64,000 nucleotides of DNA, from positions 50,021,263 through 50,085,262 of the forward strand of contig CM026426.1 of NCBI GenBank assembly GCA_014871385.1, given 5' to 3'. A program made the position numbers and the translations under genes. The notes below the pieces were generated by a model. That model was not told where the DNA came from, did no database searches, and saw only the letters and a list, made by a program, of their open reading frames with translations. The DNA comes from Ceratodon purpureus (taxonomy: Eukaryota; Streptophyta; Bryopsida; Pseudoditrichales; Ditrichaceae). Positions 23,151-35,099 of this stretch are shown here, one piece after another; within the stretch, counting starts at the first letter, position 1; the number at the start of each line of letters is the position of its first letter.

Positions 23151-23265
23151 GATCTATGCTCAGTTCGCATTTTCTCCAACTGCGAAACGAACAACATAGG
23201 TCGCATTGATTGTATGAAAGTGGAAATATTAGCAGTAAATAAAGACGCTGTTTGAATTTTCGGCA

Positions 23266-24560
23266 TTGACATTCATACTTGGAGAGGACGCAAATGAGGT
23301 CGTACTTACATTGTTTTCATACAATCAATGTTTGCCACCCATCAACGGAGGTGAGACTCATTCAGACGGGATTCACTCGACGCCCATAATAGCAATGATT
23401 ATTATTCCAAAAAAAAAAAAAAACAAATTTCTTTATAAATGGAGGTACTCCGCTTCCGGCATGTGATGCCGAGGCATACACTTACAAACGACATATGGAT
23501 AAACATCTAACAGTTATGCATGTCAACACACGGGGCCTAAATATCATATCAGTAAAGGAAGCTAACTCCGGACACAAAGATACAGTCTTTTGCGACCCGC
23601 AAACACCCCATGATTTTCCTATTTGTGCTCTATTCCGACCCCCCTCCCACCCAGCCAACTCTTGTTTACACTACCTTCGCTCTCTACATCCGAACCTGCC
23701 ACATAGTTTGAGTGAACAACTGGATTCATGACAGCGGTGGAGGTCACGGGATACGCAATGAGGGACTCCGCCGTGATGTTGAGGAGCCCAATCGTACAGG
23801 CCACTGTCCACCGCTAGTCCGCACCCGGCTCTCTGAGACGTGCAATGTGTACAAACTACTGAATGTCCATGCCTCGAATCATGGCATGCTCCACCTCCAG
23901 CAGCCATGGCCGCAGCTCCTACAGACTTGCTTGTGCCTTCGCAGACAAGCCCACAGCCGCTCTTGTCCTCCTCGTCGTTGGATTACGCACCTTTGGCATT
24001 GCGCCCGAGGTTGGTTTGTTGGTGACGACCGTTTCAAGCTAGGCTGAAGTTTTCTTTCCCCGATGTCGTATTGCACCTCTGCATACTTTGCGGAATGACG
24101 ATGTCTGTGTCACTACACTAAGACGCCACCCAGAAGCAAGCGGAAATTCCAGGAATGGCCTCCACACATGGAACTCACCTACTGCAACATGATGGAAATC
24201 TTGTAAATGTATCGCACAGATGAAGTGAATTTGCTGCATGGGAAGCATCATTAAAGCGATCTCGAGGCCGTTGTAAAAAATATTGCCCGTACAGGTATTA
24301 CAATGTAGGAATTTGACATCCAAACCCCACGCTTGTAGTATGTTCTAAGCCATCACCTACACACAGATGACGTAACTGAGATCGTACAAGGCAAATTCTG
24401 GTCGCATAGGAAGTGCATTTCTTTTCATAAGCATAAATTATAACAAAAGTCATATATTTAGACACACTCGTGGGATAACGTGATGCCACATCTGGGCGTA
24501 GTCTTGTTTGTCCAGCTGGACCAAATGTAGCATCCATAATGAGCACTACCATCCTATTTG
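23266..24560. other. Unassigned frames in the MULE 3' part
   Basis: Frames on both strands overlap (23,495-23,731 plus; 23,619-23,907, 24,039-24,323 and 24,298-24,552 minus). The last contains MDATFGPAGQTRLRPDVASR. MDATFG-like words occur in some MULE proteins, and the strand matches the transposase remnant, but I cannot show continuity. GC is higher than its neighbours, which could mean captured exons. Confidence 0.25.
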
Positions 24561-24989
24561 TTGTAGTGGACTTGCAATTGCATTGACGGTATTCTCCAGC
24601 AGTATCTTTGGACTGAAATACTGCTGTTTAGCGGACAACATCCTCCATGACCGCGCTTCTTTAAAAAAATTATTCTCCTATGTACTACAATAACCTTATT
24701 GAAACTCTCGAGGTTACAATTCCATAATATGATTTTGTAATCTACCTCGCTCTTTACATTGGAAATGCCAGTGTTATCTTTATAGTGTTTTATCGGAAAT
24801 TGAAATCTACAAATTGCGTATTCCCATCCTAATGTAATCTGCACACTAACCAAATCTTGTACTTACCAACCGAAACACCTGGACTCACTGACCAACCGTT
24901 AACTCAATTATGTAGTCTGAAACTCATTAAACACATCTGAAACCCTCTAAACCACATACACTAAATTACGTAATCACATCAACTTTGCA

Positions 24990-25135
24990 CATGATACACA
25001 TCACATACACTCACATGACACACATCACATACACTCACATGATACACATCACATACACTCATATGATGCACATCACATACACTCACATGATGCACATCAC
25101 ACACACAGAATGCACATCACATACACAACACATGC
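24990..25135. repeat. 24-bp minisatellite
   Basis: Five to six units of CATGATACACATCACATACA plus CTCA, starting at 24,990, 25,014, 25,038, 25,062 and 25,086, with single-base variants and a truncated last unit. Confidence 0.9.
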
Positions 25136-25789
25136 CGTGCATAACAAATTCGGTTACTTAAGCAAGTTTATAGTCCATCTAGATTATCCCATAATCATTG
25201 CGTAATTCCAGATTAACCTGAATATAATTGTGAACTCTTGAGCTAAATATCGTCACTAGGGTGGTGGTCTCAGTGTGATATACTTCACGTGAGAAAACAG
25301 TGGACGTTGTACCTCGTGAATGATAACCGCTGGACCCATTTCCAAACTGACATAAACAAATTCAAATTGGAAAAACAAAAACTTGACGTTGGTGTGCAGA
25401 TCTTTTAATTTCTTGTTTTGCTAAACCGGATCATGACAATAGACTTAGGGACTATATAAACAAATGCCGTCACTAGAAAAGATAACAATGTATTCATGAA
25501 TATTACTGTAATAATGTAGTAGTCTTAATGTCCTCGTTCCTTCTCACTTCACCCTAGATCCTAAATCCTTTAATTATCCAACCCCTAACATATGGGTACA
25601 TAATAAGTCAATACCCTAACATCTCCAGTCTTCAATCATGCCTCTGAAAATCACCTGAACAAAGATAAAAGCATGCACGCTATTGGGCACATACGGTTAT
25701 AGATGTTTCTTAGGTCATACTTCTTGAACAATATTTTCAAAATAAAACCAACATGCTGCAGTTGTAGAGTGTGAAAAACTTCACCAAAA

Positions 25790-25842
25790 ACATCAAAATA
25801 TCTGAAAAGTTACCGCTCACCGCTTGCAGAATAGCATTTCCC
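25790..25842 (-). repeat. Right terminal inverted repeat of the MULE
   Basis: Read on minus: GGGAAATGCTATTCTGCA, then AGCGGTGAGCGGTAACTTTT and CAGATATTTT. It pairs with 15,910-15,985 and abuts the 9-bp repeat GCTCTCGGC. Confidence 0.75.
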
Positions 25843-25851
25843 GCTCTCGGC

Positions 25852-26105
25852 GCTCTCTTGGAGGTCGTTGTTTTCTGTGCGGGTGCTATATTGAGCCGTC
25901 TCTCACGTACGTCTTCTCTTCAGTTTGCTTCAAACATCAACACGTGTAATTGATTTTGTGATTGTTGCATTGCTTGGTGTATCAAGAGGGTCTTTCTTAG
26001 CAACTCGGAAACATCAGATTGAGAATGGTGTCTGCGTTCTTTGAATCTACGAGTCTGAATTCCGACAGTGTGCTCTGCTATTAAAGCGCCGCAGTTTGCA
26101 AACTA
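25852..26105 (+). other. Segment between MULE and the palindrome pair
   Basis: Continues the target DNA interrupted at 15,909. Moderately GC, with TTCTTTCTTAG-like pyrimidine/AG words that could be splice acceptors. No clear coding frame. Probably 5' leader or promoter of the gene at 26,270. Confidence 0.35.
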
Positions 26106-26177
26106 CAGTTTAGCTCGACCCGAGCTAAACTGTCTCACTGTAGGACAGCGCAGTTTAGCTCGACTCGAGCTAAACTG
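26106..26177. repeat. Two palindromes just before the DUF7869-type gene
   Basis: 26,106-26,132 and 26,151-26,177 are near-perfect copies of the palindrome found eight times at 11.35-11.87 kb (half-site CAGTTTAGCTCGA). They lie 93 bp before the putative ATG, a place where a DNA-binding protein could control the promoter. Confidence 0.85.
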
Positions 26178-26269
26178 TGTTTAGAATTTGGTTTCTAACT
26201 TATACCTAAATTCTCTTTTAGGACTTTAATATGTTCTTATAAGTTTGTAATTGTTGCATTCTAGGTACA

Positions 26270-28866
26270 ATGGATTACTCCTCTGATGACGAGGTACCGG
26301 TTGAAGCTCCTGTAAACCCAGACCTTCTAGACTTTGTGGTTGTGCCCTCAAGATTATGGCAAAACAAGATTGTTACAATTTACAGTGACGACAATATCGC
26401 ATTAGCAGAGGAATTGATCCGGAACCCTAGGTCCAGCTTGGTATCTGACTCGGTTGACCCCCTTGGTGATTCCGTCGTCGTCGTCCAGGTATCACGATTG
26501 TTGGTGGAAGTAGAGTCACAGGATGATTGGAGGTACTCCTTCAAAACGTAGCCAATTAGCCACGTCAATCTTGATGGAGTTAGTCTGCAACACCATAGTG
26601 AACGTGATGTTCATAACCGTTGGGTTGCAGAGCGTAACCGATCCTTGGGTGATCGTGCACGATCGTATCAAAACTCCTTTAGGAATACCCCCCCCCCCTC
26701 CACCTATATCACGTAACGCTGAGTTTCTGATGACGCAGCCGTCAGTTAACTCCGTATCGTCAAACACGTGTTGCGCTCAGCTATGCGCCCAACACTATCC
26801 CAGAGATAAAATCTCTACTCTGCGGTCGTGTATGTATGACAACACCACCGTGCAGTTTTGAAACCATTTAAAACTCGATGAGCATAAACAGATTCACAAG
26901 AATTCACCGGGGCGCAGTGTGGTGACTTTGAAGGGCATAGATGTTTGCCCCTTCGCGTGGATGAAGGTCATAGGAGTGAGCTCCAGTACATTCTATCAAA
27001 ATGCTTAGTATGTTGCTGCTGGTTTTGAAGCTCAATTTCACGGTAATACTGGTTTACGTAAACCTAGAATTCACACAGTTGTAGCAATTGCCGTCCTAGG
27101 CGCCATCCTTGATAGGCATGCCGACCACATGCCCCATAAGAGTTGTGTTCTGCCCACAGGGGAGACAGTTGTTGCTAAAGTTCTACCTTCCAGTTTCAAA
27201 TGGAAGGAACAGATTCGGATCCTCGATGAACATCTAGCAGATTGTGGTTTGCCTCCTATGTCCACTTCTAACTTGAGTAAGATCAGGAGGCTTAGCTATC
27301 TAGAATATTACGCTAACGAGTAGGAGACAACTTTGCTTGTTGCTCAAAATGTGATGAGTTCCAGTCCCAAAAGAAGTTGACCCCAACTGGCTCTGAGGCG
27401 TCTCTTTTATAGTCTAGGAATATGAGGCTGCACAATGACTCTGCAATTGCGCATAGAGACTTGTACTACTTTAATCGATTTAGGTCGAAGGCCAATCCTC
27501 ATGAGTTTCTTACAATTATGCATGATAAAATGGACCACTCCAAGACAGTGTCGCCAGCCTTATCCCACAAGGTCAAATACTTAGACGATCTTATGAAGCT
27601 TCTTCTCGCTGTCATGGGAATGCTTGTTCATTGGCATGTGGATCACCGTTATGCCCATTATGGCCTTGACATTTACTCACACGACGCTAATTACACCTTT
27701 GAATCATTTGCAAAGCTCCTTCGGGATCTGGAGTCACCTCTTAAGTCCACCTCTAAGGAACTCTTTCAAGAAAATCCTTCTCACCCATTGTATGCCGCAC
27801 TTTTGCATGGTTCAGAAATGTGTCTCCATCCTCTTAGCCCTCCTCGTGAGGTTCTTATTTCTGCCAAACCTTTGCATTCCTTTCTTAACGTCCAAATGGA
27901 TAACGCTGTTAGCGATAATAAGAATAGATTTGTTATTTCATTCGATTCCCTATTAGTCGCGAAGCGGGTATTTCGCAAAGCGTACGTGAACTTCATGCTG
28001 GTCGGCCATACTCATGACGATATTGATGCCCTTTTTGAACGAGGGAGCATGGCTTTGCGGAGGGAGGACTTCCCCACAGTACCTCTCCTCATGAAGTCCT
28101 TCATGAAAAATGAAGCTGTACCAACAATTCCGCATCTTATTCAGGAGGTCCCAGATTTCAAGAAATTCATCGCGAAGTGGATGCTTGATGGCGACGACAT
28201 GTTAATGGGTCACACTAAAGCTCATCAGTTCAAGTTCCATGTAGATTCTTCAGGATGCCCGGTCATGAAATATAAAATTTTCTGTCATGACGATGATTGG
28301 TTGCCAAAAGAAGATGGATGTGGCATCAAGTTGTGGAAGGAGGATTCAGAATGTCGATCTTTATGGCCCTGTGGTGTTCCTCGTGCCGTGGCGCCTCGCA
28401 AGATGCGGCACCTGCCTAATGCAATTAAGGGATTGTTGAGTTTTGTAGATCATTGGGAGAGGCTATCTTCGGATTCAATCGAGTCCGGAAGAATCTATGA
28501 GCCCCTCTCATACTATTGGAACGATGTTAAAGAGGCTCTTGCCATCCCTTTTGATGCAGTCCCTACTTTGGAGCACGGATTTTGGCCGTCCTCTTGGCTC
28601 GCTCTTACCATCCAATTTCCCGAGAGGAAGATGTTTTGAAATTTTATACCGGCTGAGATGTGGATGGGAGACTTTGTTGGACAGTAGAGAAGGATGTACC
28701 TGAGTCGTGGCAGAGTACCGATGCAGTCCTAACAGCTTGGAAATCAAAAGTTAAAAAAAATGTCAATGAGCGAGGGCGCTGCAAGGATCCAACTTTGAAG
28801 ATTTCACTGAAACAACTGGACATTGTAAAGGCTTCCTTGGAGAGATTTGGTTCTCCGGATTCTTAA
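26270..28866 (+). CDS. DUF7869-type transposon protein, interrupted upstream, long intact core
   Basis: The putative start is MDYSSDDEVPVEAPVNPDLL. Middle frame (26,523-27,323): CCAQLCAQHYPRDKIS, LKGIDVCPFAWMKVIGV, FHGNTGLRKPR and ADHMPH. Core frame 27,422-28,639 (405 residues, intact): HDKMDHSKTVSPAL, then HSFLNVQMDNAVSDNKNRF, LLVAKRVFRKAYVNFMLV and GHTHDDIDALFERGS, the signature I associate with DUF7869. This is an RNase-H-like domain common in plant transposon-like genes whose biochemical role is unproven. The C-terminus continues in another frame (about 28,660-28,866). Breaks: TGA 26,862, TAG 27,006, TAG 27,321 and frame changes near 26.55, 27.35-27.42 and 28.64 kb; some may be introns. 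Palindromes flank it on both sides. Confidence 0.6.
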
Positions 28867-28959
28867 TAGACATATAGCATTAAAGTCGGTACTGTAGGAG
28901 TCTGAATTTAGGCATATCACTTATATATGTTCGGAGACGACTTTACCAAATATCGTTCA

Positions 28960-29430
28960 TCCATTGATTCTACATCATCTGTACCAGACGAAAGGCAGAT
29001 GTTTAGCTCAAAGCGACCTAAACGACATTTAGCGCAAAACTTGATAGTGCTGATGTTTTGAATTCTAGCAGATTACATATATCTTGTTTGGGGGAACTCT
29101 ACTTAAATTCTTATGTCCATTGCTTATATATCATATGTACCAGATTATAGGCAGCAATTTAGGTCGAGGCGACCTAAAGTACATTTGGCGTTGAAGTTCA
29201 TACTTTACGAGTACCGAATTCTAACAGGTCACTTATAGGTATTCAAAGAGATATTGACTTAGTGTCATTCGTCCATTGATTCTATATCATTTATACTAGG
29301 ATATAGGCAGCCGTTTAGGTCAACGCAACCTAAATGTTTGCAGAGGTCTGAAATGGCCCGTCACAGATTCAACATTTAAGGAGTGTCAACCTAAATTGTA
29401 TTTTCACACATATATATAATATAAGTTTGC
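28960..29430. repeat. 156-bp tandem array, each unit carrying a degenerate palindrome
   Basis: CCATTG anchors at 28,961, 29,117 and 29,273 give exactly 156-bp steps. Each unit has an ATCAT..GTACCAGA-like phrase, AGGCAG, then a palindrome (29,001-29,023; 29,157-29,178; 29,317-29,340) of TTTAGGTC..GACCTAAA type. Copies differ at many sites, so the array is old. Further weak palindromes occur at 29,374-29,396 and 29,480-29,503. Confidence 0.75.
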
Positions 29431-29656
29431 CCAAGTTATCCTTTGGTTTCATCTCCCGTTATTTAAGCATGATGTTCATTTAGGTTGGTTCGACCTACCT
29501 TGTATTTTTTCATATATATTTAGTAAATCATCCGGTTCTTTCATTTTCCGTTATTACTGTATGATCATCTTCCAATTTAATGGAAATTTTTTATTAACTT
29601 TTTCCTGCCAAGTATGAGACCCTTGTGCCCATTTTAGCTCAACCATAGCTAATGCC

Positions 29657-29689
29657 TTATTTTGGGAGATGATAAATCTCCCAAAATAA
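29657..29689. repeat. Perfect hairpin, 14-bp arms
   Basis: TTATTTTGGGAGAT, loop GATAA, then the exact reverse complement. It sits at the right edge of the palindrome-marked territory, so it may be part of an element end or a separate small insertion. Confidence 0.85.
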
Positions 29690-32600
29690 TGAATATGGTG
29701 TTAAGTGGCTAAAAATACCTTCAAAATTTACATTTACACACAAAGTTTTTACAAGGTGACTTGGCAATCGGTAAGAAAAAATTACAAAGGTGTAAAAAAT
29801 GACATGGCACTTACCTCAAAATTTTCAACTTGTTGTAAATGGTGAAACCAGATGTGAAATCCTACGTGGCGAGAAGGAAAAGAAATGGTGAATCCTACAT
29901 GGATAAATGTCATAATTGACAACAAAATGACAGAGTTTTGTCAACTAAGTGACCGAATCAAGGGGCTCTGATTGACACCTAAATTAACAGAATTTTGTCA
30001 TATTTCTGTCAAAAAGGACAACAAAACTCTTGTAGTGATGGTATAGCAATATTAAAAATAAACACTACAATTGTTTACAAACAATGTCTAAAACCTCTTT
30101 TGTTGCTCACCGCACAAGGATTGATGAAGCAATGTCTTAAAAGACAAATCACAATATTTCAGATGAGAACCTATAAAATAAAGTCTACTTTGACGTTCCC
30201 TACAAAAAAATCAACATTGTATTGGGTAATACTTTTCACTAAACTTTCATTATCAAATGACGTCTAAAATCCATACTTACATATTTAGTAGTTTGCTCAT
30301 TGCCAACAACTTGTTTGTAGTAAATAATTAAAACTTAAAGAAAACTAAAATAAAATCAGGATAAATATTAGAAAATAATGAATTTAAAAAAAAATACCAA
30401 AAAATAGACTCAAAGTTGTCCAAATGTAGAATTCATGGCTAAAATAGAGTGAAAACAATGAAGTTTAAGCAAAAAATGGTTTTACAACATATTCTGGGTG
30501 GAAAATCCAAAAAAAGTTTTTTTACTTTCTTATTATTTTGGTTAGTGGCTCACCGACGGGATTGTAAAATATTCAACAATTAGACCTTTTGTCCAAAATT
30601 ACTAAAACATGGGATTTAAGCGCATCGCTTGATGCTCAATGACACGTACAAGACCATAGAAAGATGATCCAACTTAGAACCTTAACCTTAGAAAGTAAAC
30701 ACGTTTTAAGATTTTGATGTAAGCTTAGGCCCGTTCTATTGGTTCATAAGTGTTGATTATTGTGCAACCAAATTGCAGTATCAATAATACAAATGTTTGT
30801 TGTCTTTTTGATGCATTGTTTCATGCACGTGAATACCTAGTGCTAGTGGAAATTTCACACTCTAGGTCTAAATTTTTGGCTCAAAAAAAGAATTTGTCAA
30901 CTTTCACAAGTTTCAATGACCAACGTTCCGTGATTGAAGGTAAATTGCAGCATTGTCCTACAGACAAGTCTCATGTAAGTTGTGTCACATCCATTAATGC
31001 GTGTTTAAAATACATTAAAACTACAATAGGAGAGACTTGTTTTGTGTATGTAATTTTACTTTTTAGTGCTTGCATTGAAAGACATGTACTAGACGATCTA
31101 TAACGCAAAAAAACTGACTTTTTGGAGAGTATTAACATTTTCCTTCATCCTAAAGAAAAATTTCTAAAAGAATTTTCATTGTCATAGAGGCAGCACAGTC
31201 ATAGAAAATTTTACTACGATCTATGCTAACAAGAAAATTTCATTTTTCAAGGAAAAGAGTATAGATAGAGTACTTGTACCTAAGGGTTAGTTGTAGAGCT
31301 TCAAGTGTGGTAGGCCAACAACAAGACCGTTACTAAAGTATGATGTGCATACAGAGAGAAAAACACTACTCCACATAATTCTTTAGGATTAGGATGTGAG
31401 TACATTTCATATAAAAAAGAGTTAAATAGAAGACATAGAGAAACAAAGCAAACACCTTTACCACGCCCTTTTTGTAAAAGAGATCTTACGTGAGAGCCAA
31501 CCCGCATCCAAAGGGGAGGATGTCATTATGTACATAAGGTAGGTATTATTCTTTGCAAATAACTCCTCAACTTTAGTAAAGGGTCATGACAAAGAATGTC
31601 TTTGTAGGTTCACTAAGGAGACAATGAAAAAGATAAATCTGGATATGTTGGAACTTCAAAGAGCAAATAGTGCTTTGGAAAATATCAAGTGAGTTCTTAC
31701 ATCAAGTAATCCATGTTGCTCGATTGTCTTCATTTGTAGTGCAAACTACAACTTTATGTCATACAAAGTGATACGGTAATTGAATGTAGTGCAATTTGTT
31801 CACACTTGATATACAGTTTGACAACCAAGTAATGAATTTGTAGCATATAGTGTATAATAATGGTCATTGTCTTGCACGTCAAATTTGCTATAATTTTGCA
31901 CTTGAATGCCGTTCTCATATTTTCATCAAAGCTCTAAATGGCCTTCTTTGATTTAAACATCAAACAATGAAGAAGCGGGATACAAATGACTTGGTGAAGA
32001 ACCGTAAATGAAAGAAAGTCACACCAAATTACAATTCTATATCCACTAACAAAAGTACAAGGCAGAAGAAGATCTGTATGGGTCAAAAAGTGACTAGCAA
32101 GTCAAGTTTGTATAAACATTACTTTGTGTTGAATGATGCACAAGATGACTAAGCATGTAAATGATTATAGTAAGTAATGTCATAATATTTGGGTTTGACA
32201 ATGATTTAGCACAATTTTTTTGATTGAGATGGTGTTTTCAAATCCCCTATAAGCAGAGATATTTTTATAACGTCTCACTACGTTTCCAATGTAGCAAATA
32301 AATTAGTAGAAGGGACTTGGATGAAGTACAAGAAGGAAACAATGAGCATTAGATTGTTGGAGACAAGAACATTAAGCAACTCTTTCTTTTAATAAGAATA
32401 GAATCTGTACAATATAATTGTCAAGAAGCAAAAAGTTGACCAATACACCTCAGGATTTGAGACTGGTTGGCAATTGACAATGTTGCTAAAGTTTGAGCAC
32501 AAAAGTGCAATATTAATCAAAGTTACTTTTAGTACAAGTCACCCAAGAATAGGTTAGATTTTATTTGATAGAGCTCTATTTTTCATTTATTGAATTGATT

Positions 32601-34084
32601 TGAATGATGGCTGTAGGAGATAGAGTAACACTCAACACTTTATTTCAAATTAGCGTTTTTCTTCTTTGTTGTCATACCCACTATCTTCTAATATGGTGTT
32701 TGACAAATGGAAAAATGGTATGCAGTTGGCTTCATGTATAATATCAAGTTCAAAAGAAAATGCCCTAAGACTTGTATAGCAGACTCTCAAGAATAATTTA
32801 GTGACTATTAAACCAGAATTGGAAGCCTTTTATAAAAATTCTATGTAATGATGAAGCTTAATTAAATGTTCTAGAGTAAGGTCTTTCATTAAATATAAAA
32901 CCAATAAGTTATAATTTTGCTAAGCCAATCATTTATTAACAACTCATGTTTAGTCCTTTATATCAACAATTGTGCTCTAAAGAAAATAAAAGTTGAAGTC
33001 TAAGGTTAGTAGTTTTTATTGAAAATTATCCAAAAATTTGGATTGCATTTGGAATCAACACGGAATGGACTCAATGCAATTGTTGTATTGGATAGAAGAA
33101 TATGATGTGTTTGATTTTATAAGATTATCTTGTAGAGCATCATGTTCAAGAGGCAATGACAACATATAGGATTTAGAGAACAATTACAATAGCCAAGATG
33201 TTTGGATTCGGATAACAAGATAACAAGGATGGTTATGTTGACCACGGGGTGGGCAAGTTCTTATAGACCTATAAGCACAAATTCAGAGGAAAAGGAATGT
33301 AATGGGCTAATTTACCTACAATTAAGATTTCTATATAACAAATTTACTATATATGACATTCTTAACATCAAACAATATACATCAAAAAATTCAATAATAT
33401 TTATTCTCATAGTCACTTTTATAATTATTTATAAAGTTGATAAATAGAAAAAATGAATCATGTCATTAAGGCGTTTGTAAAGATTGTTTTTGGAAATAGT
33501 GTAACAAAAGAAAACATTTTATTTTCTAGTTTTCCATTACAATTCCTTCTTTGCCAATTTTTCAAACATCTGTCTTGTCTTGATTTCAAACTACATGAAA
33601 TTTAAATGTATGAGTGCTTTGCTATTAAACTTTTCTACCCTCATCATTCATCCTTAACTTGATGTTGTTTTTGCTTTGGTCTTGTTGTATATACACCAAT
33701 TAAAATCTTGTTAGTTACATCAAAATATTTCAAATGGTGTTGTTTTTGCATGAGTGTTACATTAAATCATCCTCCATGTGCTTATAGAAAAGTAGAGACA
33801 TTTTTAGAGCAATGATTGAAGAGTATACAAGCAAGACATCATCATTATAAAAAGTCCACAAAAATATAGGTGAGAGAAGGCGAGTACAGGGAGTAGCAAA
33901 AGGATTAAGTGAATGGAGAGTAAGAAGCAATTAATCATTGAGACGTTAAACAAACGCCCAAACATATCTACGTTAACCAAAGACCCAGCTAGTTTGTCCC
34001 TATCAGTTTCATCAGACACTCACCAACTTTCATCCATTCACAGCTAATGCTTTTTGTTAGCCGACTTGAAGGAACTCTATTAGC
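29690..34084. other. AT-rich region without recognisable genes
   Basis: Only short frames; the longest (30,750-31,103, plus) is Cys-rich but has no motif I know. Codon texture is poor and stops are dense in all frames. It may be old transposon debris. Confidence 0.5.
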
Positions 34085-34145
34085 CAACTTGGATGATTTT
34101 TGTCAACAGACTTGGATGATTTTTGTCAACCAACTTGGATGAATA
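34085..34145. repeat. Short tandem repeat, about 26-bp unit
   Basis: Two and a half units of ACTTGGATGATTTTTGTCAA with variation CAGA/CCAA between units. Confidence 0.75.
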
Positions 34146-35099
34146 GAGTTGATTTAGAAATTTTTAGGGGGTTGAGGATGCAGAAATTTCATTCCCGCAG
34201 GTCATTCTACACTATGACACGTAGAGTCAAAGGAGTTCAGAGCTATTAGAAAGAGGTTGTGCCATGTTTTTGGATTGTTTTGCCTTCTTTTACACGGTTT
34301 TATGCCCTTTGTCACTTGTATTTGTATCATTTCTTCATCTTTGAGGAATTGTAGTGTCTAGATTAGTTGAATTTTGTTGGGTTTTATTGGACTTTAACAA
34401 ATTGTGAAGGATTTAGTTCAGAAGCTAAATCCTCACATTACCATAGGCAACCATGCTTTAGTTTAAAACATGTAATATCCTAGGTATTGAGTGTTGTTCC
34501 TCACCCTAGAAATTGCTGAAGTGTTAAAATTGGCCTAGCAAAGGTGTTGGCTGGTCAGTGTTAGGATTTTAGAGGTACTTGATCGTTGAAAATGCCTCTC
34601 GAGAGATGATCAGCATTTGCTATTAGGGTTTACGAGTCACTGAAGTGCTAGAACTAGCTCAGTAGAGGCACTGGCTAGTCATTGTCAGGGCGTAGAGGTG
34701 CTCAAGTAATGTAACTGTTGCAACAAAGGAAGGGTAGTCACAACTAGGGTTTTCAACTATTTCAAGTGGTGAAGCAATAGCGTAGCAGCATTCGCAGTAC
34801 AATATATGTCCAAGGCATAGCACAAGAGAAGATGAAATGCTACATGGCTGTTGGACGTAAGAGTTGGTGGTAGCCAATGGACCAAATCCAATTTGGAATC
34901 ACTATGAGTGAAATCGATGGCAGTTCCACTTCAAAAAAAAGGAATAAACAGAAACCACGTAAGTGTCCAGGACTTCTAATTGCTAATACAAGCAAAAGGA
35001 AAGTAGTCCAAAAATCTAGGCTTTCAAATCAAAATATTCAAGATGTGAAAATTGACGGATTTATAATTTGAAATTTGAATTGCATACCTCATTTTGGGG

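Larger units (their letters stand above)
15910..25842. mobile_element. Mutator-like element (MULE), about 9.9 kb, with 9-bp target duplication
   Basis: Flanked by the perfect 9-bp direct repeat GCTCTCGGC (15,901-15,909 and 25,843-25,851), the duplication length typical of Mutator elements. The ends are inverted repeats starting GGGA and sharing GGTGAGCGG and AGCGGTAACTTTT...GATATTTT. Inside lies a MULE-type transposase remnant on the minus strand at 20,590-21,290. Two smaller inverted-repeat elements, a poly-G run, a pyrimidine tract and several unassigned ORFs fill the rest. The long unrelated interior could include captured host DNA, as in Pack-MULEs, but I recognise none. Confidence 0.8.
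11340..29650. mobile_element. Candidate DNA element marked by the TTTAGCTCGA palindrome, split by a MULE
   Basis: The same palindrome occurs eight times at 11,352-11,872, twice at 26,106-26,177 just before a DUF7869-type gene, and as degenerate copies (TTTAGGTCGA/GCGACCTAAA) at 29,000-29,640 behind it. If the MULE at 15,910-25,842 is set aside, about 8.4 kb remains, with palindromes at both ends and at the promoter of its one gene. That is the layout of subterminal repeats in known DNA transposons. No target duplication or precise end was identified. The idea that both arrays belong to one element is inference. Confidence 0.4.

Noticed and set aside
22390-23199. Overlapping frames of 70-187 codons rich in Phe/Ser/Leu
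   Set aside because: They sit in a pure pyrimidine tract; composition alone keeps the frames open.
30750-31103. 117-codon Cys-rich plus frame
   Set aside because: No domain, no splice context, in gene-free AT-rich DNA.
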